Assembly: GCF_005795905.1 (NCBI RefSeq)
Contig: NZ_VAWE01000001.1
Coordinates: 6,623,001-6,687,000, forward strand
Reading direction: 5' to 3'
DNA: 64,000 nt
From: Streptomyces marianii
GTDB lineage: Bacteria; Actinomycetota; Actinomycetes; Streptomycetales; Streptomycetaceae
How positions within the stretch are numbered: the first letter of the stretch is position 1; each line of letters begins with the position of its first letter. Shown one piece after another: positions 9,013 through 18,063 of the stretch. The notes beneath the pieces were generated by a model. That model saw nothing but the letters and a program-made list of their open reading frames with translations, made no database searches and was not told the DNA's origin. The translations under genes were made by a program, and so were the position numbers.

Positions 9013-9930
9013 TCAGGCCAGTTCGGAGGCGTATGGGGGCTCCGCTCCCGTACGGGAGCAGGTGACGGCGGCGGCGCGGGCGGCGAACGCGAGCACCTCG
9101 GTCCAGCCGGCGGCGTCCAGGGCGAGCAGACCGCCGGGGGAGAGGGCGCCACGCCGGTGCAGGTCGTGCAGCAGTGCCGCGTTCACGGTGTCGCCCGCGC
9201 CGATCGTGTCGGCCACCGTCACGGCCGCCGCCGGGACGGCGGTCTCCACACCTTCCCGGGTGCGTACCGCGATGCCGCGGTCGCCGCGGGTCAGAACCAC
9301 GGCGGCGGGGCCCTCGGCCAGCCACTGCTCCGGGGAGCCGCCGAGCCATGCGGCGTCGTCCTCCGAGAGCTTCAGCAGCGACACCGAGGGAAGCCAGCCC
9401 CCGAACCGTGCGCGGTAGGCGTCGGCGTCGGGCACGAGCCCCGGCCGGATGTTGGGGTCGAGCAGCGTGAACACCCCGCGCCGCGCCTCGCGTCGCAGCA
9501 GCGCCTCGTACGCGCTCGCCCCCGGCTCCAGCACCAGCGAGCACGTGCCGAGCGCGAGCGCCCGCACCCCGGCCGGCAGTTCCGGCGGCAGCTCGAACAG
9601 CCGGTCGGCGGTGCCGGTCATGTAGAAGCCGTAGCCGGCTGAGCCGTCCGCGCCGACCTCGGCGACCGCGAGGCTCGTCGGCTCCGGGCCGCGCTGCACC
9701 AGCGACGTCCGAACGCCCGCCGCGTGCAGACCGCCCAGCAGCGCCTCTCCGAAGCCGTCCGCCGACACGCGGGAGCAGAAGGTCACGGGGGATCCCAGCC
9801 GGCCCAGGGCCACCGCCGTGTTGTACGGGCCGCCGCCGGGCCGCGGCAGCAGGGGCGGCAGGCGGGCGTCCCCGGCGGCCGTCCGCTGCGGGACCAGGTC
9901 GATCAGGGACTCACCGGCGACGACGATCAC
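9013..9930 (-). CDS. PfkB-family carbohydrate kinase
   Basis: 305 aa from the GTG at 9930 (VIVVAGESLIDLVPQ), the natural start of the ribokinase fold. The open frame extends further upstream but without family resemblance. The N-terminal GGGPYNTAVALGRLG is PfkB signature 1. The C-terminal DTIGAGDTVNAALL is signature 2, holding the anion hole and the catalytic Asp. The enzyme phosphorylates a sugar, with fructose, ribose or a related hexose as candidates, and specificity cannot be told from sequence. It is divergent from the Rieske gene, with starts about 135 bp apart, so the two share a promoter region. No neighbouring sugar transporter is present. Confidence 0.9.
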   Translation of the reverse strand: MIVVAGESLIDLVPQRTAAGDARLPPLLPRPGGGPYNTAVALGRLGSPVTFCSRVSADGFGEALLGGLHAAGVRTSLVQRGPEPTSLAVAEVGADGSAGYGFYMTGTADRLFELPPELPAGVRALALGTCSLVLEPGASAYEALLRREARRGVFTLLDPNIRPGLVPDADAYRARFGGWLPSVSLLKLSEDDAAWLGGSPEQWLAEGPAAVVLTRGDRGIAVRTREGVETAVPAAAVTVADTIGAGDTVNAALLHDLHRRGALSPGGLLALDAAGWTEVLAFAARAAAVTCSRTGAEPPYASELA

Positions 9931-10064
9931 GGCTGAGAACGTAACCCATCGCTCCCGGGCACGACAGTCCCTTCCCGAACGGCAGACCCGCCCGGAGGGG
10001 CCGCGATCTGCGCCGGTATCGTCGGGTTGGTCACCCACCCCGCCCCCCACTCGTGGAGATCTTC

Positions 10065-10493
10065 ATGTCCGGCCGATCCACCGCCCGCCGTACCGTGCTG
10101 AAAGGCGCCGCCCTCGCCGGGGCCGCCGGGCTGGGGGTCGCCGCCTGCTCCACCGAGTCCAAGGTGGGCCACGCACAGGTCCCGACGCCGACCGCACCGG
10201 TCGACCTCGGCGCCGCCGAGGAAGTCCCCGTGGGCGGCGTCCGGCTCTACCGAGAGCAGCGGCTCGTCGTCCACTGCCCGGCGGAGGGCCGGTACAGGGC
10301 GTTCAGCGCCCAGTGCACCCACGCCGGCTGCGTGCTGGACAAGGTGGAGGGCACGGAGGGCAACTGCCCCTGCCACGGCAGCCGGTTCGACGTGACGACC
10401 GGCACGGCGCTCCGGGGGCCGGCGACCGTGCCGCTCCCGGAGGTCCCGGTGCGGGTGCGGGACGGGAAGCTCGTGGCCGGCCCGGAGGCGTGA
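10065..10493 (+). CDS. Tat-exported Rieske (2Fe-2S) lipoprotein
   Basis: 142 aa from ATG 10065; a GTG four codons upstream is less likely. The N-terminus has a twin-arginine stretch (STARRTVLKGAALAGAAG) followed by a lipobox-like GVAAC, so the protein is probably exported folded with its cluster and anchored by a lipid on the outer face. The cluster motif CTHAGC ... CPCHG supplies two Cys and two His, with SRFD following. It is too small for a cytochrome bc1 Rieske subunit. Free-standing proteins of this type are common in Streptomyces and their partners are unknown. It stands alone in its orientation. Confidence 0.9.
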   Translation: MSGRSTARRTVLKGAALAGAAGLGVAACSTESKVGHAQVPTPTAPVDLGAAEEVPVGGVRLYREQRLVVHCPAEGRYRAFSAQCTHAGCVLDKVEGTEGNCPCHGSRFDVTTGTALRGPATVPLPEVPVRVRDGKLVAGPEA

Positions 10494-10745
10494 GGGGCCC
10501 CGCCGTCCGCGCCCTGGGGCGTGAGCGGCCCCGCCGACCGAGCCCGGCGGGGTGAGCGTCTCCGCGTCCGCGTCCTGGGGTGCGAGCCGCTCACGCCCGA
10601 GGAGCCCGGCACGCGGTCCCCGACCCCGGCGGTCCGGCCGACGCCCGTGCGCGGCGGTACGGCGGCGGTACCGGGTCCCGGCGCACACCGCGGCAAGCCT
10701 CCGGGCGAGGCGCTGTCCCCCTCGGGCGTGCGCTGACCGTCTCCG

Positions 10746-11690
10746 TCAGCGTTCCCACTCCCACTCGATCCCCTGGATCCCGGGCCGGACGTCCTGCTCG
10801 ACCAGGTGCACCGCCGGGTGTGTGCCGCTCGGGGCCAGTTCCGCGCGGCAGATCCGTGCCGCGCCGGGGGAGTTCTGGGCGAAGTGCCGGCACCGTACCG
10901 GCAGCGCCGCCCCGTCGAAGCGGACCTGCAGTACGTACTGACCGCCGGCCGCGCGGAAGCCCCGTACGTACTCACCGCTCGGGCCCGCCGTGCCGTCCTC
11001 GAAGCCGTAGCCGAGGAGGTACGTCTCACCGGACCGCAGCCCGGCGTCGAGGAGCAGTTCCGCGACCAGCACCCCCGCCTCCCGGTCGTACCGGACGCGC
11101 CCCGGGCGGCAGTTCTCCGTGGCCCGCACGGTCACCCGCGCCGGATCCCACCCGGGATCCCCGCGATGCACCGCCAGTAGCCGGTCGACGCCGTCGCGGT
11201 GGGCGCGCACCACCTTCTCCGAGTCCCGGCCCAGCAACTCGCGGTCCGGCCCGATCCGTACGCGCTCGTGGTGCCCCACCGTGTGCAGCCCGCCGTCCGC
11301 GGGCCGCCCGAGTCCGGCGAGCAGCCGCTCCACCGCCCCGGACACCTCGCCCGGCGCACGCGGCGAACGGGCCGCGGGGCGCTGGGGGCCGGGCCCGGCC
11401 TCCTCGGGGAGCAGCCGCAGCAGGGAGTTCTCCGGCAGCCGGAGCACGTCCTCCAGCGCCCGTACGGCCCGCAGCGACTCGGGGCGCTGAGGGCGCCGGG
11501 CGCCCTGCTGCCAGTAACTCAGACTGGTCACCCCGACCTTGATCCCCCGGTGTGCGAGATGGTGCTGCACCCGCTGCAGCGGCAGCCCCCGCACCGCGAA
11601 CGCGGCGCGCAGAGCGAGGTGGAAGGGGCCCGTGCGCAGCACCCGGTCCAGTTCGGCCTGGGTGTGCGCGGGGTGCGCGGCGTGCCCCAT
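10746..11690 (-). CDS. XRE-type helix-turn-helix regulator with large C-terminal domain
   Basis: 314 aa. An N-terminal helix-turn-helix of XRE type is visible around residues 25-90 (LALRAAFAVRGLPLQRVQHHLAHRG, then SLSYWQQGARRPQRPESL). The remaining 200 residues have no named motif but contain many beta-forming runs (VRATENCRPGRVRYDREAG, ETYLLGYGFEDG), suggesting a sensor domain. Similar proteins occur next to uvrC in other Streptomyces (from memory). It is divergent from uvrC across a 400-bp gap holding repeated 12-mers and a 19-bp palindrome, which are candidate operators for this protein. The ligand and targets are unknown. Confidence 0.75.
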   Translation of the reverse strand: MGHAAHPAHTQAELDRVLRTGPFHLALRAAFAVRGLPLQRVQHHLAHRGIKVGVTSLSYWQQGARRPQRPESLRAVRALEDVLRLPENSLLRLLPEEAGPGPQRPAARSPRAPGEVSGAVERLLAGLGRPADGGLHTVGHHERVRIGPDRELLGRDSEKVVRAHRDGVDRLLAVHRGDPGWDPARVTVRATENCRPGRVRYDREAGVLVAELLLDAGLRSGETYLLGYGFEDGTAGPSGEYVRGFRAAGGQYVLQVRFDGAALPVRCRHFAQNSPGAARICRAELAPSGTHPAVHLVEQDVRPGIQGIEWEWER

Positions 11691-11752
11691 GGGTCTCCTC
11701 GATGGACGTTCACGGCCGTCCGGTGGGCCCTCGCGCCGAGGGGCGGGGCGTG

Positions 11753-11889
11753 CGGACGGGACCGGCGGCAGGCGGCGCGGTACGGACGGGACCGATGGCA
11801 GGTGTCACGGGGCCTTCGGTGCCGCCGTCACAGCCGCGTGTCACCCCGCATTGAAGCGTGCCGGTCCCGTCCGGACAACGGTTGTCCGG
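11753..11889. repeat. Three copies of a 12-mer plus a 19-bp palindrome upstream of uvrC
   Basis: CGGACGGGACCG occurs at 11753-11764 and 11783-11794, exactly 30 bp apart and within longer 22-bp similar blocks. It occurs a third time inverted at 11862-11873. The last copy runs into a perfect palindrome, CCGGACAAC-G-GTTGTCCGG (11871-11889). The cluster sits in the divergent gap between the XRE regulator and uvrC, the position expected for a repressor or activator site. The binding protein is unknown. Confidence 0.6.
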
Positions 11890-12098
11890 GTGCCGGTCCG
11901 AATGCCGCGGGAGCCTGGCCGAAGCGTCCGTATTGCGCCGTCGCACGGTGAGGGGCCGGACACCGGCCGTAGCGGCGGCGGCCCTCGGGGCTCTTCCGGC
12001 GAGGACCCGGCGTCGGGGCCGGCGCCCGGGCGGGAGGGCGGGTGCCCGGGCCCCTCCGGCGGCCCCGGTTGTCCGTGCCCGCCAGTAGGGTGGGCGGC
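11890..12098. other. Remainder of the regulator-uvrC divergent gap
   Basis: No gene. This stretch should hold the uvrC promoter, but no convincing -35/-10 pair was found. The region is G+C-rich with runs such as gcgcccgggcgggagggcgg. Confidence 0.4.
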
Positions 12099-14156
12099 AT
12101 GGCAGACCCCTCCAGCTACCGCCCCAAGCCGGGACAGATCCCCGACTCGCCGGGGGTCTACAAGTTCCGCGACGCGCACCGCCGGGTGATCTACGTCGGC
12201 AAGGCGAAGAGTCTGCGGCAGCGGCTGGCGAACTACTTCCAGGACCTGGCGGGTCTGCATCCGCGCACCCGCACGATGGTCACGACCGCGGCCTCCGTGG
12301 AGTGGACCGTCGTCTCCACGGAGGTGGAGGCCCTCCAGCTGGAGTACTCCTGGATCAAGGAGTTCGATCCCCGCTTCAACGTCAAGTACCGGGACGACAA
12401 GAGCTACCCGTACCTCGCGGTGACCATGAACGAGGAGTTCCCGAGGGTCCAGGTGATGCGCGGCGCCAAGAAGAAGGGCGTGCGCCACTTCGGTCCGTAC
12501 GCGCACGCCTGGGCGATCCGCGAGACGGTCGACCTGATGCTCCGGGTCTTCCCGGTGCGCACCTGCTCCGCCGGGGTCTTCAAGAACGCGGAGCGCACCG
12601 GCAGGCCCTGTCTGCTGGGGTACATCGGCAAGTGCTCCGCGCCTTGCGTCGGCAGGACCGGCGCCGCGGAGCACCGCGAACTGGCCGAGGAGTTCTGCGA
12701 CTTCATGGCCGGTCGCACCGGCACCTACATCCGCCGCCTGGAGAAGGAGATGACGGCGGCGGCCGAGGACATGGAGTACGAGCGGGCCGCCCGCCTGCGG
12801 GACGACATAGAGGCCCTGAGGCGCGCCATGGAGAAGAACGCGGTGGTGCTGGCCGACGCCACCGACGCGGATCTGATCGCGGTCGCCGAGGACGAGCTGG
12901 AGGCCGCCGTCCAGATCTTCCACGTCCGCGGCGGGCGCGTGCGCGGCCAGCGCGGCTGGGTCACCGACAAGGTCGAGGCCGTCGACACGTCCGGACTCGT
13001 CGAGCACGCGCTGCAGCAGCTGTACGGGGAGGAGAGCGGTGACTCCGTCCCCAAGGAGGTCCTCGTCCCGGCTCTGCCCGAGGACCTCGCCGCGGTCACC
13101 CAGTGGCTCGGCGACCGCCGGGGTTCGGCCGTGTCGCTGCGCATCCCCCAGCGCGGCGACAAGAAGGACCTGATGGAGACGGTCGGGCGGAACGCCCAGC
13201 AGGCCCTCGTCCTGCACAAGACGAAGCGCGCCAGCGATCTGACGACCCGCTCCCGGGCCCTGGAGGAGATCGCAGGGGCGCTCGGCCTGGACTCGGCGCC
13301 GCTGCGCATCGAGTGCTTCGACATCTCGCACCTCCAGGGCGAGGACGTGGTCGCGTCCATGGTCGTGTTCGAGGACGGGCTGCCCCGGAAGAGCGAGTAC
13401 CGGCGCTTCCAGATCAAGGGGCGTGTCGGAGATACGCAGATCTGGCACGGCGAGGGCCAGGACGACGTCCGCTCGATGCACGAGGTGATCAGCCGGCGCT
13501 TCCGGCGCTACCTCGCGGAGCGGGAGAAGACCGGCGAGTGGGCGGTCCCGGAGGACGGCGAGGTCGTGGCGGGCGGTGAGGTGCCGTCGGCGCCGGTGGA
13601 CGACGGCAGACCCAAGAGGTTCGCCTACCCGCCTCAGCTGGTGCTCGTCGACGGCGGGCAGCCCCAGGTCGCGGCTGCCCAGCGGGCCCTGGACGAGCTG
13701 GGGATCGACGACGTCGCCGTCGCCGGCATCGCCAAGCGCATGGAGGAGGTGTGGCTCCCCGGAGAGGACGACCCGGTCGTGCTGCCCCGCTCCAGCGAGG
13801 GGCTCTACCTCATCCAGCGGGTGCGTGACACCGCTCACGACTTCGCGATCCGCTACCAGCGGTCCAAGCGCAGCAAGCGGCTGCGGACCGGTCCGCTGGA
13901 CTCCGTGCCGGGCCTCGGCGAGTCCCGCAAGCAGGCGCTGATCAAGCACTTCGGCTCGGTGAAACGGCTGCGGCAGGCGACGATAGAGCAAATCTGCGAG
14001 GTCCCGGGCTTCGGCAGGAAGACCGCGGAGTCCGTGGCCGTCGCCCTGGCGCAGGCCGCTCCGGCCGCCCCTGCGGTGAACACGGCGACAGGCGAGATCA
14101 TGGAAGAGGACCACGGGGCAGCGGAGACGGAAGGAATCGGGGGAACCACGGAATGA
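12099..14156 (+). CDS. uvrC: Excinuclease ABC subunit C
   Basis: 685 aa from ATG 12099 ([23 protein letters not shown]). UvrC makes both incisions around DNA damage within the UvrBC complex. The N-terminal GIY-YIG nuclease contains GVYKF and [18 protein letters not shown] domain lies near 215-250 ([21 protein letters not shown]). The RNase H-like half has [22 protein letters not shown] near 405 and [11 protein letters not shown] near 515. C-terminal helix-hairpin-helix repeats include [19 protein letters not shown] and [13 protein letters not shown]. It overlaps rapZ by ATGA, so uvrC heads a coupled four-gene run through whiA. Confidence 0.98.
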   Translation: MADPSSYRPKPGQIPDSPGVYKFRDAHRRVIYVGKAKSLRQRLANYFQDLAGLHPRTRTMVTTAASVEWTVVSTEVEALQLEYSWIKEFDPRFNVKYRDDKSYPYLAVTMNEEFPRVQVMRGAKKKGVRHFGPYAHAWAIRETVDLMLRVFPVRTCSAGVFKNAERTGRPCLLGYIGKCSAPCVGRTGAAEHRELAEEFCDFMAGRTGTYIRRLEKEMTAAAEDMEYERAARLRDDIEALRRAMEKNAVVLADATDADLIAVAEDELEAAVQIFHVRGGRVRGQRGWVTDKVEAVDTSGLVEHALQQLYGEESGDSVPKEVLVPALPEDLAAVTQWLGDRRGSAVSLRIPQRGDKKDLMETVGRNAQQALVLHKTKRASDLTTRSRALEEIAGALGLDSAPLRIECFDISHLQGEDVVASMVVFEDGLPRKSEYRRFQIKGRVGDTQIWHGEGQDDVRSMHEVISRRFRRYLAEREKTGEWAVPEDGEVVAGGEVPSAPVDDGRPKRFAYPPQLVLVDGGQPQVAAAQRALDELGIDDVAVAGIAKRMEEVWLPGEDDPVVLPRSSEGLYLIQRVRDTAHDFAIRYQRSKRSKRLRTGPLDSVPGLGESRKQALIKHFGSVKRLRQATIEQICEVPGFGRKTAESVAVALAQAAPAAPAVNTATGEIMEEDHGAAETEGIGGTTE

Positions 14157-15094
14157 CCGAGCGGAACAGACAAGAACACGGAGCAGGAGACGTGAGTACG
14201 GGCACGACCGAGGCCGGGCAGGCCGCAGAGGCGGCCATCCCCGAGCTGGTGATCATCTCCGGAATGTCGGGCGCCGGCCGCAGCACCGCGGCGAAGTGCC
14301 TGGAGGACCTCGGCTGGTTCGTCGTGGACAACCTGCCGCCCGCGCTGATCCCCACCATGGTGGAGCTCGGCGCACGCTCCCAGGGCAACGTGGCCCGGAT
14401 CGCCGTCGTCGTGGACGTCCGCGGCCGGCGGTTCTTCGACAACCTCCGCGAGTCCCTCGCGGACCTCGACACCAAGCAGGTCACTCGCCGGATCGTCTTC
14501 CTGGAGTCGTCCGACGAGGCCCTGGTGCGCCGTTTCGAGTCGGTACGCCGTCCGCACCCGCTGCAGGGCGACGGCCGGATCGTCGACGGCATCGCCGCCG
14601 AGAGGGACCTGCTGCGGGAGCTGCGCGGCGACGCCGACCTCGTGATCGACACCTCCAGCCTCAACGTCCACGAGCTGCGCGCCAAGATGGACGCCCAGTT
14701 CGCGGGCGACGAGGAGCCGGAGCTGCGGGCCACCGTGATGTCGTTCGGGTACAAGTACGGCCTGCCCGTCGACGCCGACCTCGTGGTGGACTGCCGCTTC
14801 CTGCCGAACCCGCACTGGGTCCCGGAGCTGCGGCCCTTCACCGGGCTGAACGAGGAGGTGTCGGGCTATGTGTTCGACCAGCCCGGGGCCAAGGAGTTCC
14901 TCAACCAGTACACCGAACTGCTGCAGCTGATCGCCGCGGGTTACCGCCGCGAGGGCAAGCGCTACGTGACGATCGCCGTGGGCTGCACGGGCGGCAAGCA
15001 CCGCTCCGTCGCCATGTCCGAGAAGCTCGCCGCCCGGCTCGGCTCCGAGGGGATCGAGACCGTCGTCGTCCACCGGGACATGGGGCGCGAGTGA
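14153..15094 (+). CDS. rapZ: RNase adapter RapZ / nucleotide-binding protein (YvcJ)
   Basis: 313 aa. Walker [10 protein letters not shown] near residue 43 and a Walker B-like [15 protein letters not shown] near 82 mark the P-loop half. The C-terminal half carries [31 protein letters not shown] and [20 protein letters not shown], the conserved RapZ sugar-phosphate-binding region. In Enterobacteria RapZ controls GlmS through small RNAs. In actinobacteria it is a GTP/ATP-binding protein of unclear target, always with yvcK and whiA. It starts within the uvrC stop (ATGA) and its own stop overlaps the yvcK GTG, indicating translational coupling. Confidence 0.96.
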   Translation: MTERNRQEHGAGDVSTGTTEAGQAAEAAIPELVIISGMSGAGRSTAAKCLEDLGWFVVDNLPPALIPTMVELGARSQGNVARIAVVVDVRGRRFFDNLRESLADLDTKQVTRRIVFLESSDEALVRRFESVRRPHPLQGDGRIVDGIAAERDLLRELRGDADLVIDTSSLNVHELRAKMDAQFAGDEEPELRATVMSFGYKYGLPVDADLVVDCRFLPNPHWVPELRPFTGLNEEVSGYVFDQPGAKEFLNQYTELLQLIAAGYRREGKRYVTIAVGCTGGKHRSVAMSEKLAARLGSEGIETVVVHRDMGRE

Positions 15095-16125
15095 CCGCAC
15101 GCAATCTCCGGCTGCGCCGGCTGCGGGGCAGTGACGCGCTCCGCACCGGCCGCAGACGCGGAACCCAGCCCAAGGTCGTCGCCCTCGGCGGCGGTATGGG
15201 CCTCTCCGCGTCCCTAGCGGCGCTGCGCCGCATCACGGGCGACCTCACCGCCGTAGTCACCGTCGCGGACGACGGGGGCTCCAGCGGGCGGCTCCGCAAG
15301 GAGCTCGGGGTGCTGCCGCCCGGCGATCTCCGCAAGGCGCTCGCGGCGCTGTGCGGGGACGACGACTGGGGCCAGACCTGGTCCCGGGTCATCCAGCACC
15401 GCTTCCAGTCCCAGGGCGAGCTGCACGAGCACGCGGTCGGCAATCTGCTGATCGTCGCGCTGTGGGAGCAGCTCGGCGACCATGTGCAGGCCCTGGACCT
15501 GGTCGGCAGGCTGCTCGGCGCCCACGGCCGGGTGCTGCCCATGTCCGCCGTGCCGCTGGAGCTCCAGGCGCTGGTCAGGGGGCACGATCCGGCGCGCCCC
15601 GACGAGGTGGGCACGGTGCGCGGCCAGGCGACCGTGGCGCTGACCCGGGGCGAGGTGCAGTCCGTGCACCTGGTGCCGAACGATCCGCCGGCCGTCCCGG
15701 AGGCCGTCGAGGCCGTGCTGGACGCCGACTGGGTGGTCCTCGGCCCCGGCTCCTGGTTCTCCTCGGTGATCCCCCACCTCCTCGTGCCCGAGCTGCTGGA
15801 CGCGCTCGTCGAGACCAAGGCCCGGCGTGTCCTGTCGCTCAACCTCGCTCCGCAGCCCGGGGAAACGGAGGGCTTCTCTCCGCAGCGTCATTTGGAGGTT
15901 TTGGGGCGACACGCCCCTAAACTCGCCCTGGACGTGGTGCTGGCCGACGAGGCCGCCGTGCCCGACCGCGAGTCCCTCGCCGACGCGGCGAAGCGGCTCG
16001 GTGCCGCGGTCGAGCTGGCGCCCGTGGCGAGACCCGACGGGGCTCCGAAGCACGATCCGGAGCTGTTGGCCGCCGCGTACGACCGTATTTTTCGGATGCA
16101 TGGAAGGATCGGCCCATGGCGATGA
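15091..16125 (+). CDS. yvcK: Gluconeogenesis factor YvcK/CofD-like protein
   Basis: 344 aa from the GTG at 15091, overlapping the rapZ stop by four bases. The N-terminal [21 protein letters not shown] is the Rossmann-type nucleotide-binding motif of the CofD-like family. [26 protein letters not shown] follows, then [19 protein letters not shown] near 215. YvcK binds UDP-sugars and supports cell-wall precursor supply on gluconeogenic carbon in Bacillus and mycobacteria. A similar role here is inferred. The 3' end overlaps whiA by ten bases. Confidence 0.95.
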   Translation: MTARNLRLRRLRGSDALRTGRRRGTQPKVVALGGGMGLSASLAALRRITGDLTAVVTVADDGGSSGRLRKELGVLPPGDLRKALAALCGDDDWGQTWSRVIQHRFQSQGELHEHAVGNLLIVALWEQLGDHVQALDLVGRLLGAHGRVLPMSAVPLELQALVRGHDPARPDEVGTVRGQATVALTRGEVQSVHLVPNDPPAVPEAVEAVLDADWVVLGPGSWFSSVIPHLLVPELLDALVETKARRVLSLNLAPQPGETEGFSPQRHLEVLGRHAPKLALDVVLADEAAVPDRESLADAAKRLGAAVELAPVARPDGAPKHDPELLAAAYDRIFRMHGRIGPWR

Positions 16126-17105
16126 CGGCAGCGGTGAAGGACGAGATCTCCCGGCTCCCCGTCACCCGGACCTGCTGCAGAAAGGCGGAGGTCTCGGCGA
16201 TCCTGCGGTTCGCGGGCGGACTGCACCTGGTCAGCGGCCGCATCGTGATCGAGGCGGAGCTGGACACGGGCATCGCGGCGCGCAGGCTCCGCAAGGACAT
16301 CCTGGAGATCTTCGGACATTCCTCGGACCTCGTGGTGATGGCCCCCGGTGGGCTGCGGCGCGGTTCGCGCTACGTCGTCCGCGTGGTGGCGGGCGGTGAC
16401 CAGCTGGCCCGTCAGACCGGGCTGGTCGACGGCCGGGGCCGGCCCATCCGGGGCCTGCCGCCCCAGGTGGTCTCGGGCGCCACCTGCGACGCGGAGGCCG
16501 CCTGGCGGGGCGCCTTCCTCGCCCACGGCTCGCTGACCGAGCCCGGCCGTTCGTCCTCGCTCGAGGTGACGTGCCCCGGCCCGGAGGCCGCGCTGGCGCT
16601 GGTCGGTGCCGCGCGCCGGCTCTCCATCGCCGCGAAGGCCCGCGAGGTCCGCGGAGTGGACCGGGTCGTGGTGCGCGACGGCGACGCGATCGGCGCGCTG
16701 CTGACCCGGCTCGGCGCCCACGAGTCGGTCCTGGCCTGGGAGGAGCGGCGGATGCGCCGTGAGGTCCGGGCCACCGCCAACCGGCTGGCCAACTTCGACG
16801 ACGCCAATCTGCGCCGCTCGGCCCGGGCCGCGGTCGCCGCGGGCGCGCGGGTGCAGCGCGCGCTGGAGATCCTCGGCGAGGAGGTCCCCGAGCACCTCGC
16901 GGCGGCGGGCCGGCTGCGCATGGAGCACAAGCAGGCGTCGCTGGAGGAGCTGGGCGCCCTCGCGGACCCGCCGCTGACGAAGGACGCGGTCGCGGGCCGT
17001 ATCCGCAGGCTGCTGGCGATGGCCGACAAGCGTGCCCAGGACCTCGGGATCCCGGGTACGGAGTCCAATCTGACGGAGGAGATGGCCGACGGCCTGGTGG
17101 GCTGA
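16116..17105 (+). CDS. whiA: Sporulation transcription regulator WhiA
   Basis: 329 aa. The N-terminal part is LAGLIDADG-like ([31 protein letters not shown]) but lacks nuclease residues. The C-terminal helix-turn-helix of sigma-region-4 type is [33 protein letters not shown]. WhiA acts with WhiB to start sporulation septation and activates ftsZ and other genes in Streptomyces. It begins inside yvcK (ATG 16116, ten-base overlap), so it can be expressed from the uvrC-rapZ-yvcK transcript. A separate whiA promoter, known in S. coelicolor, was not evident in this sequence. Confidence 0.98.
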   Translation: MAMTAAVKDEISRLPVTRTCCRKAEVSAILRFAGGLHLVSGRIVIEAELDTGIAARRLRKDILEIFGHSSDLVVMAPGGLRRGSRYVVRVVAGGDQLARQTGLVDGRGRPIRGLPPQVVSGATCDAEAAWRGAFLAHGSLTEPGRSSSLEVTCPGPEAALALVGAARRLSIAAKAREVRGVDRVVVRDGDAIGALLTRLGAHESVLAWEERRMRREVRATANRLANFDDANLRRSARAAVAAGARVQRALEILGEEVPEHLAAAGRLRMEHKQASLEELGALADPPLTKDAVAGRIRRLLAMADKRAQDLGIPGTESNLTEEMADGLVG

Positions 17106-17260
17106 GCCCGCCCGGGGGCGCACCGGCTGTCCGAGCGGCGGCGCCCGAGGCCGCGCACACGGAGGCCCCGTGGCCGAGGCCGCGTCCCGGGTGGCGCGCT
17201 CCAGGGCCGTGCTCGCCGGTCCGCTCTCGTCGGGTCGCGTTGGCGACGAGTGCTGCCGCT

Positions 17261-17622
17261 GAGGCCGCGTTGCGCGGGCGTGTTTCCGGCGGCCCCGTGC
17301 GCAGGGCCGTGCTCGCCGGTTTCGCCGTTCACCGGGGCGGCGCCCGTGAGCGTCCTGCGAGCACGAGGTCCCGCGGTCCGTGCCGCTCGGTCGGGCTCAC
17401 CGGGCCGCGCCTGCCGAAACCCCCGTCCGCTGAGGCCGCGTTGCGCGGGCGTGTTTCCGGCGGCCCCGTGCGCAGGGCCGTGCTCGCCGGTTTCGCCGTT
17501 CACCGGGGCGGCGCCCGTGAGCGTCCTGCGAGCACGAGGTCCCGCGGTCCGTGCCGCTCGGTCGGGCTCACCGGGCCGCGCCTGCCGAAACCCCCGTCCG
17601 CTGAGGCCGCGTTCCGCGGGCG
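17261..17622. repeat. 171-bp exact tandem duplication with a third partial copy
   Basis: The unit 17261-17431 is repeated without visible difference at 17432-17602. A third copy begins at 17603 and loses similarity after about 20 bases. A further short match (agggccgtgctcgccggt) lies upstream at about 17202. The period of 171 is a multiple of three, so every reading frame continues through. The lack of divergence implies a recent duplication or active homogenisation. Confidence 0.9.
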
Positions 17623-17804
17623 AATGCCCCGCGCCCCAGCCCGCGAGCCGTGCTCCGAACGTCATGGCCCCACAGAGCCGCGAGAACGGATCCGCTGCAC
17701 CGATCCGTTCCACCGGGCCCCGGCCGGGGCGGATCGCCGAAGTCCCTCCCGCCCTGCGGGCGAACGCAGCTGCCTCCGCAACACACCCTGGCCGCAGGCC
17801 GTCT

Positions 17805-17882
17805 CGCGTCCGTTCGTGGGTATCACGGCCCGTCAGGCCGTCCCGCGTCCGTCCGTGGGTATCACGGCCCGTCAGGCCCTCC
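17805..17882. repeat. 39-bp tandem repeat, two copies
   Basis: Copies at 17805-17843 and 17844-17882 match at 37 of 39 positions. Each contains gtgggtatcacggcccgtc. The period is again a multiple of three. It lies in the same gene-free gap as the 171-bp repeats. Confidence 0.85.
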
Positions 17883-17991
17883 GTGGCCGGACGGGCCTTT
17901 GCGCACCCGGCACCCACCGCTCCCGCTCGACACCAGCACGCTTCCTTACCAACGCCCGGCGTGCGGGCGCCACTTGGCCGTCGAGGGCATC

Positions 17992-18013
17992 TTGACATGA
18001 TCATGAACTGTCA
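17992..18013 (+). promoter_or_regulatory. TTGACA element and palindromes upstream of the M14 carboxypeptidase
   Basis: A consensus -35 hexamer TTGACA (17992-17997) overlaps a 10-bp perfect palindrome CATGATCATG (17996-18005) and an inverted pair TGACA (17993-17997) / TGTCA (18009-18013). No good -10 is seen at 17-18 bases. The arrangement suggests promoter and operator of the secreted peptidase, with an unknown regulator. Confidence 0.4.
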
Positions 18014-18063
18014 TGAGCCTGGCATCTGTTTTCTTTCGCGACAGACGAAAGCAAGGGGGGCCA

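Larger units (their letters stand above)
17106..18063. other. 958-bp gene-free, repeat-rich gap
   Basis: The gap holds the 171-bp and 39-bp tandem repeats and the carboxypeptidase promoter region. Open frames span it on both strands only because stop codons are rare in GC-rich DNA. The frame that runs through the repeats has about 82% G+C at third positions (47 of 57 codons in one unit), below that of the flanking genes, and shows no domain. I see no supportable gene. Confidence 0.6.

Noticed and set aside
8713..9065. Short forward open frames after uvrA
   Set aside because: Arg/Pro/Ala-rich random composition, no start context and no motif; they lie between a terminator and a convergent gene.
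5603..9544. 1313-codon open frame on the reverse strand across uvrA
   Set aside because: It is the antisense shadow of uvrA and the kinase gene; composition is random (long Gly/Arg/Asp runs), no domain, and uvrA motifs on the other strand are complete.
10521..10736. Small forward open frame after the Rieske lipoprotein
   Set aside because: Proline/arginine-rich without family resemblance; the stretch contains a loose duplication (gtccgcgccctggggcgtgag / gtccgcgtcctggggtgcgag) and is better read as an intergenic region.
11841..14114. 757-codon reverse-strand open frame over uvrC
   Set aside because: Shadow of uvrC; low-complexity composition and no recognisable family.
17261..17622. CRISPR-like array
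   Set aside because: Direct head-to-tail copies of 171 bp without spacers, and no cas genes.
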